Assembly (NCBI GenBank): GCA_002050365.1
Contig: MWYZ01000048.1
Coordinates: 16,175 to 80,174, forward strand
Length of the DNA: 64,000 nucleotides
Reading direction: 5' to 3'
Source: Acidobacteria bacterium 28-1
Lineage (GTDB): Bacteria > Acidobacteriota > Blastocatellia > Pyrinomonadales > Pyrinomonadaceae
A program made the position numbers and the translations under genes. Positions within the stretch are counted from its first letter, which is position 1. Every line of letters starts with the position of its first letter. This document shows, piece by piece, positions 8,750-17,725 of this stretch. The notes under the pieces were generated by a model that had not been told where the DNA came from, made no database searches, and worked only from the letters and a program-made list of their open reading frames with translations.

Positions 8750-10060
8750 CTAATCCTGAATCTTAAACCTTGAATCTTGAACCTTAAATTTTGAGTCTTC
8801 ACTTTGCCTAATAAACCACAAAACGCCCGCGCTTGCCGATAAAATTCCCGAAATCACCGTTAGCATTTGCGGGGAAATATAATACACCGCTTCGCTAGCA
8901 AAAAAGCTCGAAAGTCCGAAAATCGTCATCTCCGCACCTCTGTCCAAAGTTGAAATGCGCCCGCGAATGTAATCGGGCAAACTTCTCTGAAACATCGTTT
9001 CCTGAACGGCGTATTCCACGCCGACAATCGCCCGCGAAACGAATATGAAAATCATAAAAAGCCACAAGCTCGGCATATAACCGGCGATTGCAAATAAAAT
9101 CCCGTGAACAATCAGCGTCCAGCCGATAAACGAATTGTGGCTCGCGCGCCGGTCGAGAACGGTGGAAGTGCGGTAAGCAATCATCATTCCGAGAAAAAGT
9201 CCGAAGCCGCTCGCCGTCCAAAGCAGCCCGACTGCCAAATCGGGATTCCAATTCTCTTTCGCGGCAAAGAAAACGCCGCCTATTCGCTCGAATACAACAT
9301 TAATTGCTCCGCCGCCGGTCGCCCAAATAATGTTCATTATCAAAATCGTCAACGCAAAATGATTCTCGACCGTGTATTTGAAACCTTCTTTTAATTCAGT
9401 CAAGAAAGACGCTCTTTGCGTTTCTCCTGATTCGTAATTCGTAATTCGTAATTCGTAATTGTCTTTTTCCCTTGTCGCTTCTTCGGGAATCAGCCAAACC
9501 GAAAAAGCCGAGACTGCAAACGAAACCGCGTTAATGATAAACGCCGCTTTATAACCGAAAAACGCAGCCGCAAAACCGCCGAGTGCCGAGCCGAGTGCCA
9601 TCAGCAAAAAGCGCGACGAAAACATCAAAGCCGTTCCCGCAAGGAGTCCTTCTTTGCCGGTCAGATTCGGTGTCGTAGCGTTTTTCGCGCCTTCAAAAAA
9701 CGCGCCGAATATCGAAAGCAAAACGGTTGCAAAATAGGCAATCCAAAGATTTTCCGCGGTGGTCACAAGAAGAAACATCAGCGCGAAAACGACTCGCACC
9801 AAATCCGACCAAATCATCACTTGCCGCCGCGAAAAGCGGTCAACGAAAGTTCCGGCAATCGGCGAAAAAACGGCGAACGGCAAAAGCCGGCAAGCGAATA
9901 AAATGCCCGCCGCCATCGGCGAAGCGTCCGAAACAACGCGCACTAGTCCCAAGCCCGCGATAAAGTTAAACCAATTGCCGAGTTCCGAAACTATCTGTCC
10001 CCAAAGCAGATTACGGAAATTTCGGTTGCCGCGTAATAATTGCAAGTAAGTTAAATTCAT
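8750..10060 (-). CDS. MFS transporter (EntS/macrolide-exporter-like)
   Basis: 436 residues with about 12 membrane helices. The start NRNFRNLLWGQIVSELGNWF and the loop GTFVDRFSRRQVMIWSDLVR (71-90) are typical of the exporter branch of the major facilitator superfamily. It would export small molecules from the cytoplasm using the proton gradient; the substrate is unknown. Two stretches look foreign to the fold. Residues 199-211 (NYELRITNYESG) lie in the central cytoplasmic loop and come from a TTCGTAA tandem repeat. The last 16 residues (KFKVQDSRFKIQD) come from a similar repeat. Both lie in places where extra residues are tolerated. Confidence 0.88.
   Translation of the reverse strand: MNLTYLQLLRGNRNFRNLLWGQIVSELGNWFNFIAGLGLVRVVSDASPMAAGILFACRLLPFAVFSPIAGTFVDRFSRRQVMIWSDLVRVVFALMFLLVTTAENLWIAYFATVLLSIFGAFFEGAKNATTPNLTGKEGLLAGTALMFSSRFLLMALGSALGGFAAAFFGYKAAFIINAVSFAVSAFSVWLIPEEATREKDNYELRITNYESGETQRASFLTELKEGFKYTVENHFALTILIMNIIWATGGGAINVVFERIGGVFFAAKENWNPDLAVGLLWTASGFGLFLGMMIAYRTSTVLDRRASHNSFIGWTLIVHGILFAIAGYMPSLWLFMIFIFVSRAIVGVEYAVQETMFQRSLPDYIRGRISTLDRGAEMTIFGLSSFFASEAVYYISPQMLTVISGILSASAGVLWFIRQSEDSKFKVQDSRFKIQD
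9431..9458. repeat. Heptanucleotide tandem repeat (TTCGTAA)x4 inside a coding region
   Basis: Four perfect copies of TTCGTAA within the MFS gene. On the coding strand they encode part of NYELRITNYE. The repeat is in frame and does not disrupt the gene. Confidence 0.9.
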
Positions 10061-10066
10061 AAAAAC

Positions 10067-10094
10067 GGATAATGGATAATGGATAATGGATAAT
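10067..10094. repeat. Heptanucleotide tandem repeat (GGATAAT)x4
   Basis: Four copies of GGATAAT directly upstream of the MFS start. A partial inverted echo (CCATTATCCATT) occurs at about 10,145-10,163. It belongs to the same class of short AT-rich repeats seen at 6770, 8756, 9431 and 11,034. Confidence 0.85.
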
Positions 10095-10164
10095 TACATG
10101 AAGTAGAAAACAGAAGAATCAGGAATTGTTTTTATTTTCAGTTTTCCATTATCCATTTTCCATT

Positions 10165-10200
10165 AAAAAAGCCGTCAGGCTAAAATCCCGACGGCTTTTT
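10165..10200. terminator. Bidirectional rho-independent terminator
   Basis: AAAAAGCCGTC and GACGGCTTTTT form a perfect 11-bp stem around a 14-base loop, with A and T runs outside. It lies 23 bases beyond the stop of the enoyl-CoA hydratase gene and would end that transcript. Confidence 0.85.
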
Positions 10201-10222
10201 CCTTTCGATATAAAATAAATTT

Positions 10223-11017
10223 TCAAGTTCCCGTAAAATTCGGTTGACGTTTTTCAAAAAATGCCTGCACGCCTTCTTTAAAATCATTTGATTTGCCCGA
10301 TTCGATTTGTAATCTTTGTTCGAGAGCGAGCTGCTGCGGCAAATCGTTTGAAAATGTTGCGTTAAGCATTTGTTTGATTCTGCCGATTGCGGCGGTCGGC
10401 GCAAGCGCGAGTTTTTTCGCCGTCTGCAAAGTTTCTTCCATCAAATTTTCGGCTGAAACGATGCGGTTTATCATACCGATTCGCTCGGCGCGTGTGGCGT
10501 CAATCGTGCCGCCGGTCATAAAAAGTTCCGCCGCGAGTTTTTCGCCGACGGCTCTCGGCAAAAAGAAACTTCCGCCGCAATCAGGCGATAAACCGATACG
10601 CACAAACGCCTCGTTAAAACTCGCATTCTCCGACGCGAAAACAATATCGCAAGCAAGCGCGAGGTTCGTTCCCGCGCCCGCGCAAACCCCTTGCACGGCG
10701 GCGACAAACGGAATCGGCACGTCCCGAATCAGCAAAATTAAATCGTGCAAAGCCTTGAGCGGTTCTTCCAAGGACGCTTCTGTTCTGTCTTCTTTTTTTC
10801 CGTTTTCCTGCATCTCACGCAAATCACCGCCCGAACAAAACGCGCGACCTTCGCCCGTTAAAACTACGGCTCGCACCTTATCTTCAATCGCTTTCTCGAC
10901 AGCCGAGCGCAAATCCTTGCTCAGTTGAAGCGAAAGCGCATTTAAGGCGGCGGGACGATTCATCGTAATAATCGCCACCGATTCGTTTAATTCATATTTG
11001 ACGGTTTCAAAAGACAT
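10223..11017 (-). CDS. Enoyl-CoA hydratase/isomerase family protein
   Basis: 264 residues from ATG at 11,017 (a TTG three codons upstream is less likely). The crotonase fold is shown by MNRPAALNALSLQL near 19-32, the oxyanion-hole segment GEGRAFCSGGDLREM near 55-69, and AAVQGVCAGAGTNLALACD near 106-124. Family members hydrate or isomerise enoyl-CoA in fatty-acid or related degradation. The Glu residues usual for hydratases are not clearly placed, so the reaction may be isomerisation; PaaG-like proteins are similar. A strong terminator follows the stop. Confidence 0.92.
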   Translation of the reverse strand: MSFETVKYELNESVAIITMNRPAALNALSLQLSKDLRSAVEKAIEDKVRAVVLTGEGRAFCSGGDLREMQENGKKEDRTEASLEEPLKALHDLILLIRDVPIPFVAAVQGVCAGAGTNLALACDIVFASENASFNEAFVRIGLSPDCGGSFFLPRAVGEKLAAELFMTGGTIDATRAERIGMINRIVSAENLMEETLQTAKKLALAPTAAIGRIKQMLNATFSNDLPQQLALEQRLQIESGKSNDFKEGVQAFFEKRQPNFTGT

Positions 11018-11033
11018 AGGATTCAATATTCAA

Positions 11034-11106
11034 AATTCAGGATTCAAGATTTCAGGTTCAAGATTTCAGGTTCAAGATTGAAATTCTGAATCCTGAATCC
11101 TGAATT
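11034..11106. repeat. Degenerate short repeats forming a hairpin
   Basis: AATTCAGGATTCA (11,034-11,046) and TGAATCCTGAATT (11,094-11,106) are perfect inverted copies. Between them are repeated units of the type TTCAGGTTCAAGAT. It fills almost the whole gap between two genes and could act as a terminator-like hairpin. Confidence 0.7.
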
Positions 11107-11109
11107 AAA

Positions 11110-11391
11110 TTAAGCGAATCTAACGCGAGACTTATTCGCCTGATAACATTCCTTGCACAAAACCGGGCGTCCGACTTTTGGTTGAAACGGCACGGTGTCG
11201 TGTTTGCCGCAATGGTCGCAGACGATTTCAAAACGTGTCGGCGCGTTCTCGCCGGTCGCTGCTTTTTTCGAGCGACATTTCATACATCTCTGTGGCGGCA
11301 TCATATTTCGTTCGTAGAAAATTTCCTGCTCTTTTTCCGTAAATGCAAACACTTCCTTGCACTGCACACAAGTCATTTCAACATCCGGCAT
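11110..11391 (-). CDS. Small zinc-ribbon protein (CxxC type)
   Basis: 93 residues with four CxxC pairs: Cys8/11, Cys36/39, Cys58/61 and Cys79/82, enough for two zinc sites. The sequence MTCVQCKEVFAFTEKEQ and CMKCRSKK match the probable zinc-binding domain family, found widely in bacteria. C-terminal CKECY followed by a basic tail suggests nucleic-acid contact. Function unknown. It stands alone between the hydratase and a methyltransferase-like gene, all in the same direction. Confidence 0.85.
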   Translation of the reverse strand: MPDVEMTCVQCKEVFAFTEKEQEIFYERNMMPPQRCMKCRSKKAATGENAPTRFEIVCDHCGKHDTVPFQPKVGRPVLCKECYQANKSRVRFA

Positions 11392-11470
11392 CGCTTTTCC
11401 TCCTTTTCCTCTTTGCCGAAAAGTGTAACATAAAAGAATATCAACTTATATCAAATCTAACTTTTTAATT

Positions 11471-12265
11471 TCAACTCTCGTTGGTTTTTTCTCCAACAAC
11501 GAGCGTCGCTTTGACCGTTACGCGAAAGCTGAGTTCTTGGCATTCGTCGTCAATGATTTTAGCGAGATTTTTGACGACTTTATTTCTCTCCGTCTGATTT
11601 AAAAAATCGAGCCAGACGGGAAACAAAAAATCGGCGAAGAGCGGCGCATTTATAAATTCTTCGCCTGTCGAATATTCAAAAAACTCGCTTTTCGTAATTG
11701 CTTCAACATTAATTAAATTCAAATTTTCGGCAATCTCTTCAACTTTTGAACTCGTCGGAATTTCAGTTAGCAAGCGTTCGACTTCCGCGCCGTGTTCCAG
11801 CAAATCTAAGTTCAAAAAGGTTTCCCAAAGGAACGAAAAGATGTCGCCGAAACTTCCCGCCGTCGGCAAACAAAACACGACTTGTCTTTCCGACGATTCG
11901 ACGATTCGCGTCAAAAAATCTTTCAAATCAGTGGGCTTGACTAAACTTGCGTCAGCCAAAACCGCATCAAATTTTCCTTTTGGAAAATCGGTTGAAAATT
12001 GAACATCGGCTTTTACCGCATCGGCTTTGGCTTGCGCGAGTTTCAAAAGTTCTTTTGTTTCGGACTGGGCGAAAAGCTCGACCTTCTCCTTTAATTTCTT
12101 ACGCAAAGCGAGCGCGTGGCTGCCCGTTCCCGCGTTGACGTAGAGAACTTTTTCTTCTTTGGTAAATTTAAAATTGTCGTCGAAGAGATTTGTAAAACGC
12201 TCGGTCCAATCAGTTTCAATATAAAGGTCGCGCAAAAAGGCGAGTTCTTTTTGTGTTTTGCTCAT
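11471..12265 (-). CDS. Class I SAM-dependent methyltransferase-like protein
   Basis: 264 residues. The SAM-binding motif I is VLYVNAGTGSHALAL near 40-54 (the usual DxGxGxG has N in place of D). An acidic strand end KFDAVLADAS near 97-106 corresponds to motif IV. The C-terminal 130 residues are less typical and contain many Asn/Glu/Phe. The substrate is unknown and loss of methyl transfer activity is possible because motif I is altered. Same direction as the neighbouring ABC transporter genes but separated by about 90 bases. Confidence 0.65.
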   Translation of the reverse strand: MSKTQKELAFLRDLYIETDWTERFTNLFDDNFKFTKEEKVLYVNAGTGSHALALRKKLKEKVELFAQSETKELLKLAQAKADAVKADVQFSTDFPKGKFDAVLADASLVKPTDLKDFLTRIVESSERQVVFCLPTAGSFGDIFSFLWETFLNLDLLEHGAEVERLLTEIPTSSKVEEIAENLNLINVEAITKSEFFEYSTGEEFINAPLFADFLFPVWLDFLNQTERNKVVKNLAKIIDDECQELSFRVTVKATLVVGEKTNES

Positions 12266-12351
12266 TATAAATAATTTAGCGCAAAACAGCGGCGCGGCAA
12301 AGTTTGACAGATTACAGACGGCGACTCAGAACGTCCGGTTCGCAGAAACTT

Positions 12352-13902
12352 TTAAAAACCTTTTTGTTTGAGCCAGTCATTTGCTGCGTCTTTCGGCGCA
12401 CGTTTATCCGCGTCAACCGCATAATTCAAACGGCGCATTTCTTCGGTTGAAATCGCGTTATTTAATCGTTCAAAAGTTTCACTTAACAATTCAAATTTAT
12501 TTTGTCTGGCGATGAAAACGGCTTGATACGGCGGAAAATATCGTTTATCGTCGGCGAGTTGAAATAAATCGAGCGCGGAAATCAAACCGTCGGTTGAATT
12601 ACCGGCAATCAAATCAACTTGACTTGCAGCCAAGGCACGATACGTCAGCGACAAATCCATTTCGCGGGGCTGTTTGATGAAATTAAAATTATACGCTTTT
12701 GAAAATCCCGCGTAACCATCAGCCCGCGACATAAAATCCTGTCCGAATCCGGCTTGCCAATTAGCGGAAAGCGGCACGGCTTCGGAAATTGTTTTTAGAT
12801 TGTTTTTTCGGGCTACGTCGCCGCGAATTAAAATCGCAAAATCGTTTGAGAAACCAAGCGGCGGACTAACGGTTAAATCAAACTTTTTGGCATATTGGCT
12901 TTTCGTTTGCTGATAAACCGCGTCGGTATCAGTTATCGGCGGACGTTTCAGAATCGCTGTATAAGCTGTTCCCGTATATTCCGGATAAACATCAATTTGA
13001 TTGGAAAGAAGAGCGTCGTGCGCGAGATTCCCGCCGAGTTCAAATTGTCTTTCGACTTGGACATTTTTCTTCTCCAACATCTGCGCCAAAATCTCCGCTA
13101 GAATTAACGATTCGGTAAAATCCTTCGAGCCGACACGAATTTTATCTGCGGAATTTGCTGCCGAATTGTTTGAGTTCTGCCAAAAACTTAAGCCGAACAA
13201 AATTAAAATCAAAGCGGTTGCGCTGATTAAAACGAATTTGCGTCTTTGCCGCGAAAATTTATTTTTGATGTTCGGGAGCGAATAAATTTTCTCGATTTGT
13301 CCGAGCGCGAAATCTGCGACAAGAGCCAGAATCGCCGAAGATAACGCGCCGGCGAGCAGAAGATTATTATCGTTCTGCCGAAGTCCTCGAAAAATATAAG
13401 TTCCCAGACCGCCCGCGCCGACCGCCGCCGCAATCGTCGCCACGCCGACGGCGATGACGACCGCCACGCGGATTCCCGTCAACATCACCGGCAAAGCGAG
13501 CGGCAATTCGACCATTTTCAAAATCTGCCAATCAGTCATTCCCATCGCCGTCGCCGCTTCTTTTACCTTTTTATCAACGCCGGAAATTCCCGTAACGGTA
13601 TTGCGAATAACAGGCAAAAACGAATAAAGCGTCAACGCGATAATCGCTGTTTTCGCGCCGATTCCGCCGACGAACGGAATTGGAATCAACAAGCCGAACA
13701 GCGCGAGCGACGGAACGGTTTGCAAGATATTGGCGACACCTAAAATCGGTGTTTGCAGAGATTTTCGGCGCGTAAGTAAAATGCCGAGCGGAACGCCAAT
13801 CAAAACGGCGAACGCGGTCGAAACGAAAATGAGAAAAATATGTTCGCGCGTCAAGGCAAGCAATTCCGACCAATTTTGTTGGAGAAATTCAAAAAAGTTC
13901 AT
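12352..13902 (-). CDS. Osmoprotectant ABC transporter, permease fused to substrate-binding domain
   Basis: 516 residues from ATG at 13,902. Residues 1-215 are an OpuBB/ProW-type permease with five or six helices and the ATPase-docking loop EAATAMGMTDWQILKMVELP near 148-167. After a membrane segment near 230-247, residues 255-516 are an OpuBC-type binding domain (IRVGSKDFTESLILAEIL, YPEYTGTAYTAIL). It would import glycine betaine, choline or similar solutes. The permease-binding protein fusion is known in this family. The start overlaps the end of the upstream ATPase gene by 14 bases, so the two form one operon. Confidence 0.92.
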   Translation of the reverse strand: MNFFEFLQQNWSELLALTREHIFLIFVSTAFAVLIGVPLGILLTRRKSLQTPILGVANILQTVPSLALFGLLIPIPFVGGIGAKTAIIALTLYSFLPVIRNTVTGISGVDKKVKEAATAMGMTDWQILKMVELPLALPVMLTGIRVAVVIAVGVATIAAAVGAGGLGTYIFRGLRQNDNNLLLAGALSSAILALVADFALGQIEKIYSLPNIKNKFSRQRRKFVLISATALILILFGLSFWQNSNNSAANSADKIRVGSKDFTESLILAEILAQMLEKKNVQVERQFELGGNLAHDALLSNQIDVYPEYTGTAYTAILKRPPITDTDAVYQQTKSQYAKKFDLTVSPPLGFSNDFAILIRGDVARKNNLKTISEAVPLSANWQAGFGQDFMSRADGYAGFSKAYNFNFIKQPREMDLSLTYRALAASQVDLIAGNSTDGLISALDLFQLADDKRYFPPYQAVFIARQNKFELLSETFERLNNAISTEEMRRLNYAVDADKRAPKDAANDWLKQKGF

Positions 13903-14644
13903 ATCTTCTGACAGTTTCCAAATATGCTCGTGCCAACGGCAATTCAGATTTAACGAAATTCTCAGGCGTATCATTCAAAACGATTCTGCCTTTATCCATT
14001 AGCGCGATGCGCGTTCCCAAAACAAATGCTTCGTGCAAATCGTGTGTTACAAAAACCGCAGTTTTGTTCAGTTCTCTCACCAATTTAGCAAACTCTTTCT
14101 GCAAATTCGTCCGCGTTAGCGCGTCGAGCGCGCCGAACGGTTCATCAAGAAGAAGCAAATCGGGATTTGCCGCGAGCGCACGCGCCACGCCGACGCGCTG
14201 CCGCTGACCGCCGGAAAGTTCGTGGGGAAAACGGGCGGCGAATTTCTGCGGATTTAACCCGACGAGTTCAAGCATTTCCGTTGTTCGTGTCTGTCTTTTC
14301 TCCGCTTCCCAATTCTCTAAATTCGGCACGAGCGCAACATTTTCTGCAATCGTAAAATGTGGAAAAAGCCCGGCTTCCTGCAAAACGTAACCGATTCTTC
14401 GCCGCAAATTTATTAGATTCCAATCCGTTGTTGATTTTCCCTCAACCAAAACTTCGCCCGAACTCGGCTCAATTAAACGATTGATAAGTTTAAGCGTCGT
14501 GGTTTTGCCGCAGCCCGATTCGCCCAATAGAATTAAAATTTCGCCTTCGTTTATCTGTAAATTCAAATCGTCGAGAATTTTCACCGCGCCGATTTGAAAA
14601 TTGACGCGGTGGAATTCGACGATCGTTTCTGAGGTTTCCGTCAT
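13889..14644 (-). CDS. Osmoprotectant ABC transporter, ATP-binding protein
   Basis: 251 residues. Walker A GESGCGKTT at 41-49, Q-loop VLQE near 87-90, signature LSGGQRQR at 143-150, Walker B LLLLDEPF at 163-170 with catalytic Glu168, and the switch His in FVTHD near 199. It is most like OpuCA/ProV but lacks the C-terminal CBS domains that sense ionic strength, so gating must differ or be absent. It is the first gene of a two-gene operon with the permease-binding protein fusion. Confidence 0.93.
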   Translation of the reverse strand: MTETSETIVEFHRVNFQIGAVKILDDLNLQINEGEILILLGESGCGKTTTLKLINRLIEPSSGEVLVEGKSTTDWNLINLRRRIGYVLQEAGLFPHFTIAENVALVPNLENWEAEKRQTRTTEMLELVGLNPQKFAARFPHELSGGQRQRVGVARALAANPDLLLLDEPFGALDALTRTNLQKEFAKLVRELNKTAVFVTHDLHEAFVLGTRIALMDKGRIVLNDTPENFVKSELPLARAYLETVRRYELF

Positions 14645-14753
14645 TTTTTAAAGTCCAAGCGCAAAAATGATACGATTATTTTATATTCGACAATCGCTTT
14701 TGTATTCGAGAAATATTATTCGCCTTCATACATAATTTTTAACATTAATTTCT

Positions 14754-15386
14754 ATGTCAAAGCTAATTGCCGCACCGCTTTCACCCCAAAACGCCTTTCG
14801 CCGTGTTGACGAATCAGCCGACGAGAGTTTTTATAATTTCCCGCGCTTCGTCACGCACATTGACGAGCGGGCAATCGAAATCGTTACCGAACTTTATCGC
14901 GAATTTTTTCTGCTGAACGGTGCGATTCTCGATTTGATGAGCAGTTGGATTAGCCACCTGCCGAACGAAGTGGCTTACGGGCGAGTCGCCGGGCTTGGAA
15001 TGAACGCTGAAGAACTGGCGGCAAATCCGCGTTTAACCGAAATGATTATGCAAAATTTGAACGCCGAACCAAATTTGCCGTTTGCCGCAGGTGAATTCGT
15101 CGGCGCGGCGATTTGCGTTTCCGTGCAGTATTTAATCGAACCCGTGACGGTTTTCGGCGAGATAGCCCGCGTATTAAAAACGGACGCGCCGCTCGTCGTA
15201 ACTTTTTCCAATCGCTGTTTTCCGATGAAAGCCGTTTCTGCGTGGAACTGGCTCGGCGACGAAGGACATGTCGAACTGGTGAGCGAATATTTTGCCCAAA
15301 CCGAAAGTTTCGGCGAAATCGAAGTGCGTCGCCATTTACCTCTCAACAGCGACCCGCTTTTCGGCGTAATCGCCCGCAAAAAGTAA
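14754..15386 (+). CDS. SAM-dependent methyltransferase-like protein
   Basis: 210 residues. It resembles class I methyltransferases of the ubiE group in layout: ILDLMSSWISHLP (62-74) in the place of motif I, GLGMNAEEL near 82-90, NLPFAAGEFVGAAICV near 106-121 and the helix ITVFGEIARVLKTDAPLVVTFSNRCFP-like region at 130-160. Motif I lacks the usual glycine-rich loop, so SAM binding is uncertain. The stop is two bases before the start of the Mug gene, so they are co-transcribed. Confidence 0.7.
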   Translation: MSKLIAAPLSPQNAFRRVDESADESFYNFPRFVTHIDERAIEIVTELYREFFLLNGAILDLMSSWISHLPNEVAYGRVAGLGMNAEELAANPRLTEMIMQNLNAEPNLPFAAGEFVGAAICVSVQYLIEPVTVFGEIARVLKTDAPLVVTFSNRCFPMKAVSAWNWLGDEGHVELVSEYFAQTESFGEIEVRRHLPLNSDPLFGVIARKK

Positions 15387-15388
15387 AT

Positions 15389-15943
15389 ATGAACAAATTT
15401 AAACCGACCAAAGAAGATTTGCGCGACGCGGTGAATCGCACGACCGAAGATTTGATTGATTACAATTTGAAAATTTTATTCTGTGGCATCAATCCTGGGA
15501 TGTGGTCTGGCGCGACGGGATTTCATTTTGCCAAACCGGGCAATCGCTTCTGGAAAGCGTTGTATCTCGGCGGATTTACAACGCGACTTCTGCATCCGTC
15601 GGAAGAACAGGAGCTACTCGAAAACGGCTACGGCATCACCTCGTTTTGCAAACGCACGACTACCCGCGCCGATGAATTATCAAATGAAGAAATCATAGAA
15701 GGCGGAAAGAATTTAGTTAAAAAAATTAAAAAATTCAAGCCGCAAAATCTCGCCGTTTTGGGAATCGGAGCATACCGTACGGCATTTCAGCAACCGAAGG
15801 CGAAACTCGGTTTGCAGAACGAGAAAATCGGCAGCGCAAACATCTGGTTGCTTCCCAATCCGAGCGGATTAAACGCGCACTATCAAATTAATGATTTAGC
15901 GAAACTTTTCGGCGAAGTTCGGCAATCGGCAGAAATTACGTGA
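15389..15943 (+). CDS. mug: G/U mismatch-specific DNA glycosylase
   Basis: 184 residues from ATG at 15,389; a longer frame exists upstream but overlaps the preceding gene. The uracil-DNA-glycosylase superfamily motifs of Mug are clear: FCGINPGMWSGATGFHFAKP near 31-50 with the catalytic-water Asn in GINPG, then GNRFWKALY, and the DNA-binding loop LPNPSGLNAHY near 151-161. It removes uracil or ethenocytosine opposite guanine. Translationally coupled to the methyltransferase-like gene upstream. Confidence 0.93.
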   Translation: MNKFKPTKEDLRDAVNRTTEDLIDYNLKILFCGINPGMWSGATGFHFAKPGNRFWKALYLGGFTTRLLHPSEEQELLENGYGITSFCKRTTTRADELSNEEIIEGGKNLVKKIKKFKPQNLAVLGIGAYRTAFQQPKAKLGLQNEKIGSANIWLLPNPSGLNAHYQINDLAKLFGEVRQSAEIT

Positions 15944-15990
15944 ATCAATTTTATTATAGGATAAGTAGTCGGACAAAAAATATTTGGCTG

Positions 15991-16104
15991 GGGAACGTCG
16001 GCATCTTGCCGGCAAACGCTGCTCGGCAGCGTAAAAATTCTTGGTAATCAAACTTGATTTGAACGCCACCAGCGTTCATTGCCGGCAGGATGCCGGCGCT
16101 CCCG
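15991..16104. repeat. Extragenic palindromic repeat pair
   Basis: Two GC-rich arms, centred on GTCGGCATCTTGCCGGC (about 15,997-16,013) and GCCGGCAGGATGCCGGCGC (about 16,081-16,099), are inverted copies about 60 bases apart. Each arm is also a small palindrome. The unit stands between the convergent mug and mocA genes and resembles REP/BIME elements. Confidence 0.75.
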
Positions 16105-16135
16105 TCTTTGCCGATAACAAATAAGCGAAAATTAC

Positions 16136-16750
16136 TCATTCAACATTCAGCAAATTTGTTTTCAAACGGCGAAAATCTTTCGGCGTGTCTATGTCAATTG
16201 CTCCTTCTGAAAAGTTAATCGCGACCGTTTCGGCGGAAAAACGCTTGATTAATTCCTTTGCTCCGCCGCTGTTTTTCAAAGCCCTCAAATCAGAGAAAAG
16301 CCGACGGCTGAAAAGAGCGGGAACACCCAAAGTTTCCGCATAACGCGACGCGACAATCAACGCTTGGGTTTCATTAAAATTTTGAACTAAACCATTAATG
16401 ACATCGCTAGTTACAAACGGCTGGTCGCAAACCGTGATAACTGCACCGGCGACTTCTTCGTCAATCTCAAGAAGTTTTTCCATCCCGACGCTAATTGATG
16501 TTCCCATTCCTTTTTTCCAATCGTCGTTTTGAATTGTGTGAACGGCAAATTCATCAACGTGACGGCTGAGATTTCGAGCGTCTGCGCCGAAAACCGCCAC
16601 GATTGGCTGACAGACGCTTTCAAGCGATTCGCGCACAATGCGCCGCAAAAATGTTTCTCCGTTAAACGACAAAAGCTGTTTCGACGCGCCGTATCGAAGG
16701 GACGCGCCGGCGGCTAAAATTATCAAACCGACGTTTTGTTTCAATTTCAT
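16136..16750 (-). CDS. mocA: Molybdenum cofactor cytidylyltransferase-like protein
   Basis: 204 residues. The nucleotidyltransferase motif ILAAGASLRYGASKQLL spans 11-27, with the LAAGxSxRxGxxKQLL pattern of MocA. VITVCDQPFV near 102-111 holds the metal-binding Asp, and DIDTPKDF near the end is the usual C-terminal motif. MocA converts Mo-molybdopterin to the cytosine dinucleotide form used by xanthine dehydrogenase-type enzymes. It is divergent from the aldehyde oxidoreductase operon that starts at 16,892, which needs exactly this cofactor. Confidence 0.9.
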   Translation of the reverse strand: MKLKQNVGLIILAAGASLRYGASKQLLSFNGETFLRRIVRESLESVCQPIVAVFGADARNLSRHVDEFAVHTIQNDDWKKGMGTSISVGMEKLLEIDEEVAGAVITVCDQPFVTSDVINGLVQNFNETQALIVASRYAETLGVPALFSRRLFSDLRALKNSGGAKELIKRFSAETVAINFSEGAIDIDTPKDFRRLKTNLLNVE

Positions 16751-16891
16751 AAACCGAACTTTAAAATGTTGATGACAACCTCAAACTAGAATGTTATGTT
16801 TTATTATAAACCAAACTTTTGGCAGCAACATTCCTATAAAAATTTATTGTTTCGACAGCGAAATTAATTTAACAAGAGGAGAATTTTTTCA

Positions 16892-17722
16892 ATGGAAGAC
16901 GAATCAAAGGAACTTAAATTAACCGACGACGAACAGGAACTGCTCACTGAATTGCTTAACGATTCGGCGAAACTTTCCGAAACGGGCAAATCGCGCCGCC
17001 AATTTCTGCGAAACGTCTCGGCGGCAAGCGCGGCGATTTTGGCGACGCAAATGTTAGCCGAGCAAAAAATTGTGGCTTACACGCCGATTGAAAATGTGAG
17101 CGGCGCAAGCTCCGCGATTGAAAACGGTGTCAAAGTCGTGATGAAAGTCAACGGCGCGGAGAAATCGCTGAATGTTGATTCGCGGATGACTTTGCTCGAC
17201 GCTCTGCGCGAAAGATTGGAGTTGACCGGCTCGAAAAAAGGCTGTGACCACGGACAATGCGGCGCGTGTACGGTGATTATTGAAGGTCGGCGAGTTTTAT
17301 CGTGTTTGACTTTAGCGGCAACCTGCGAAGGCAAAGAGGTAACGACGATTGAAGGTTTGGCAAAAGGCGACGCGCTTCACCCGATGCAAGCCGCCTTCGT
17401 CAAACACGACGGCTTTCAATGCGGCTACTGCACGCCGGGACAGATTTGTTCGGCGGTTGCGCTGCTCTCGGAAGCGAAAAACGGCGAAGCGAGTTATGTC
17501 ACGGCGGACGTTCGCGCGAAGGCGCGGGCGATTCAATTGTCCGACGATGAAATCCGCGAACGAATGTCGGGAAATATCTGTCGCTGCGGCGCGTATCCAA
17601 ATATTGTCGCAGCGATTAAGGAAGTTCACACTGGAAAAGATGTCGCGCAGACGTGGCAATTTGCCGGAGAAACGGGCGTAGCGATTTTTGAAAACGCGGA
17701 AATGAACAAGGAGGGAGCGTAA
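16892..17722 (+). CDS. paoA: Periplasmic aldehyde oxidoreductase, [2Fe-2S] subunit
   Basis: 276 residues; ribosome-binding site GAGGAG about 10 bases upstream. A Tat signal (KSRRQFLRNVSAASAAIL, arginines 35-36) follows an unusually long 30-residue acidic leader, so the folded complex is exported. The plant-type [2Fe-2S] cluster is bound by Cys118, Cys123, Cys126 and Cys138, and the second cluster by Cys177, Cys180, Cys230 and Cys232 (CGYC, CRC). It passes electrons from the molybdenum site to FAD. First gene of the operon. Confidence 0.9.
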   Translation: MEDESKELKLTDDEQELLTELLNDSAKLSETGKSRRQFLRNVSAASAAILATQMLAEQKIVAYTPIENVSGASSAIENGVKVVMKVNGAEKSLNVDSRMTLLDALRERLELTGSKKGCDHGQCGACTVIIEGRRVLSCLTLAATCEGKEVTTIEGLAKGDALHPMQAAFVKHDGFQCGYCTPGQICSAVALLSEAKNGEASYVTADVRAKARAIQLSDDEIRERMSGNICRCGAYPNIVAAIKEVHTGKDVAQTWQFAGETGVAIFENAEMNKEGA

Positions 17723-17725
17723 AAA

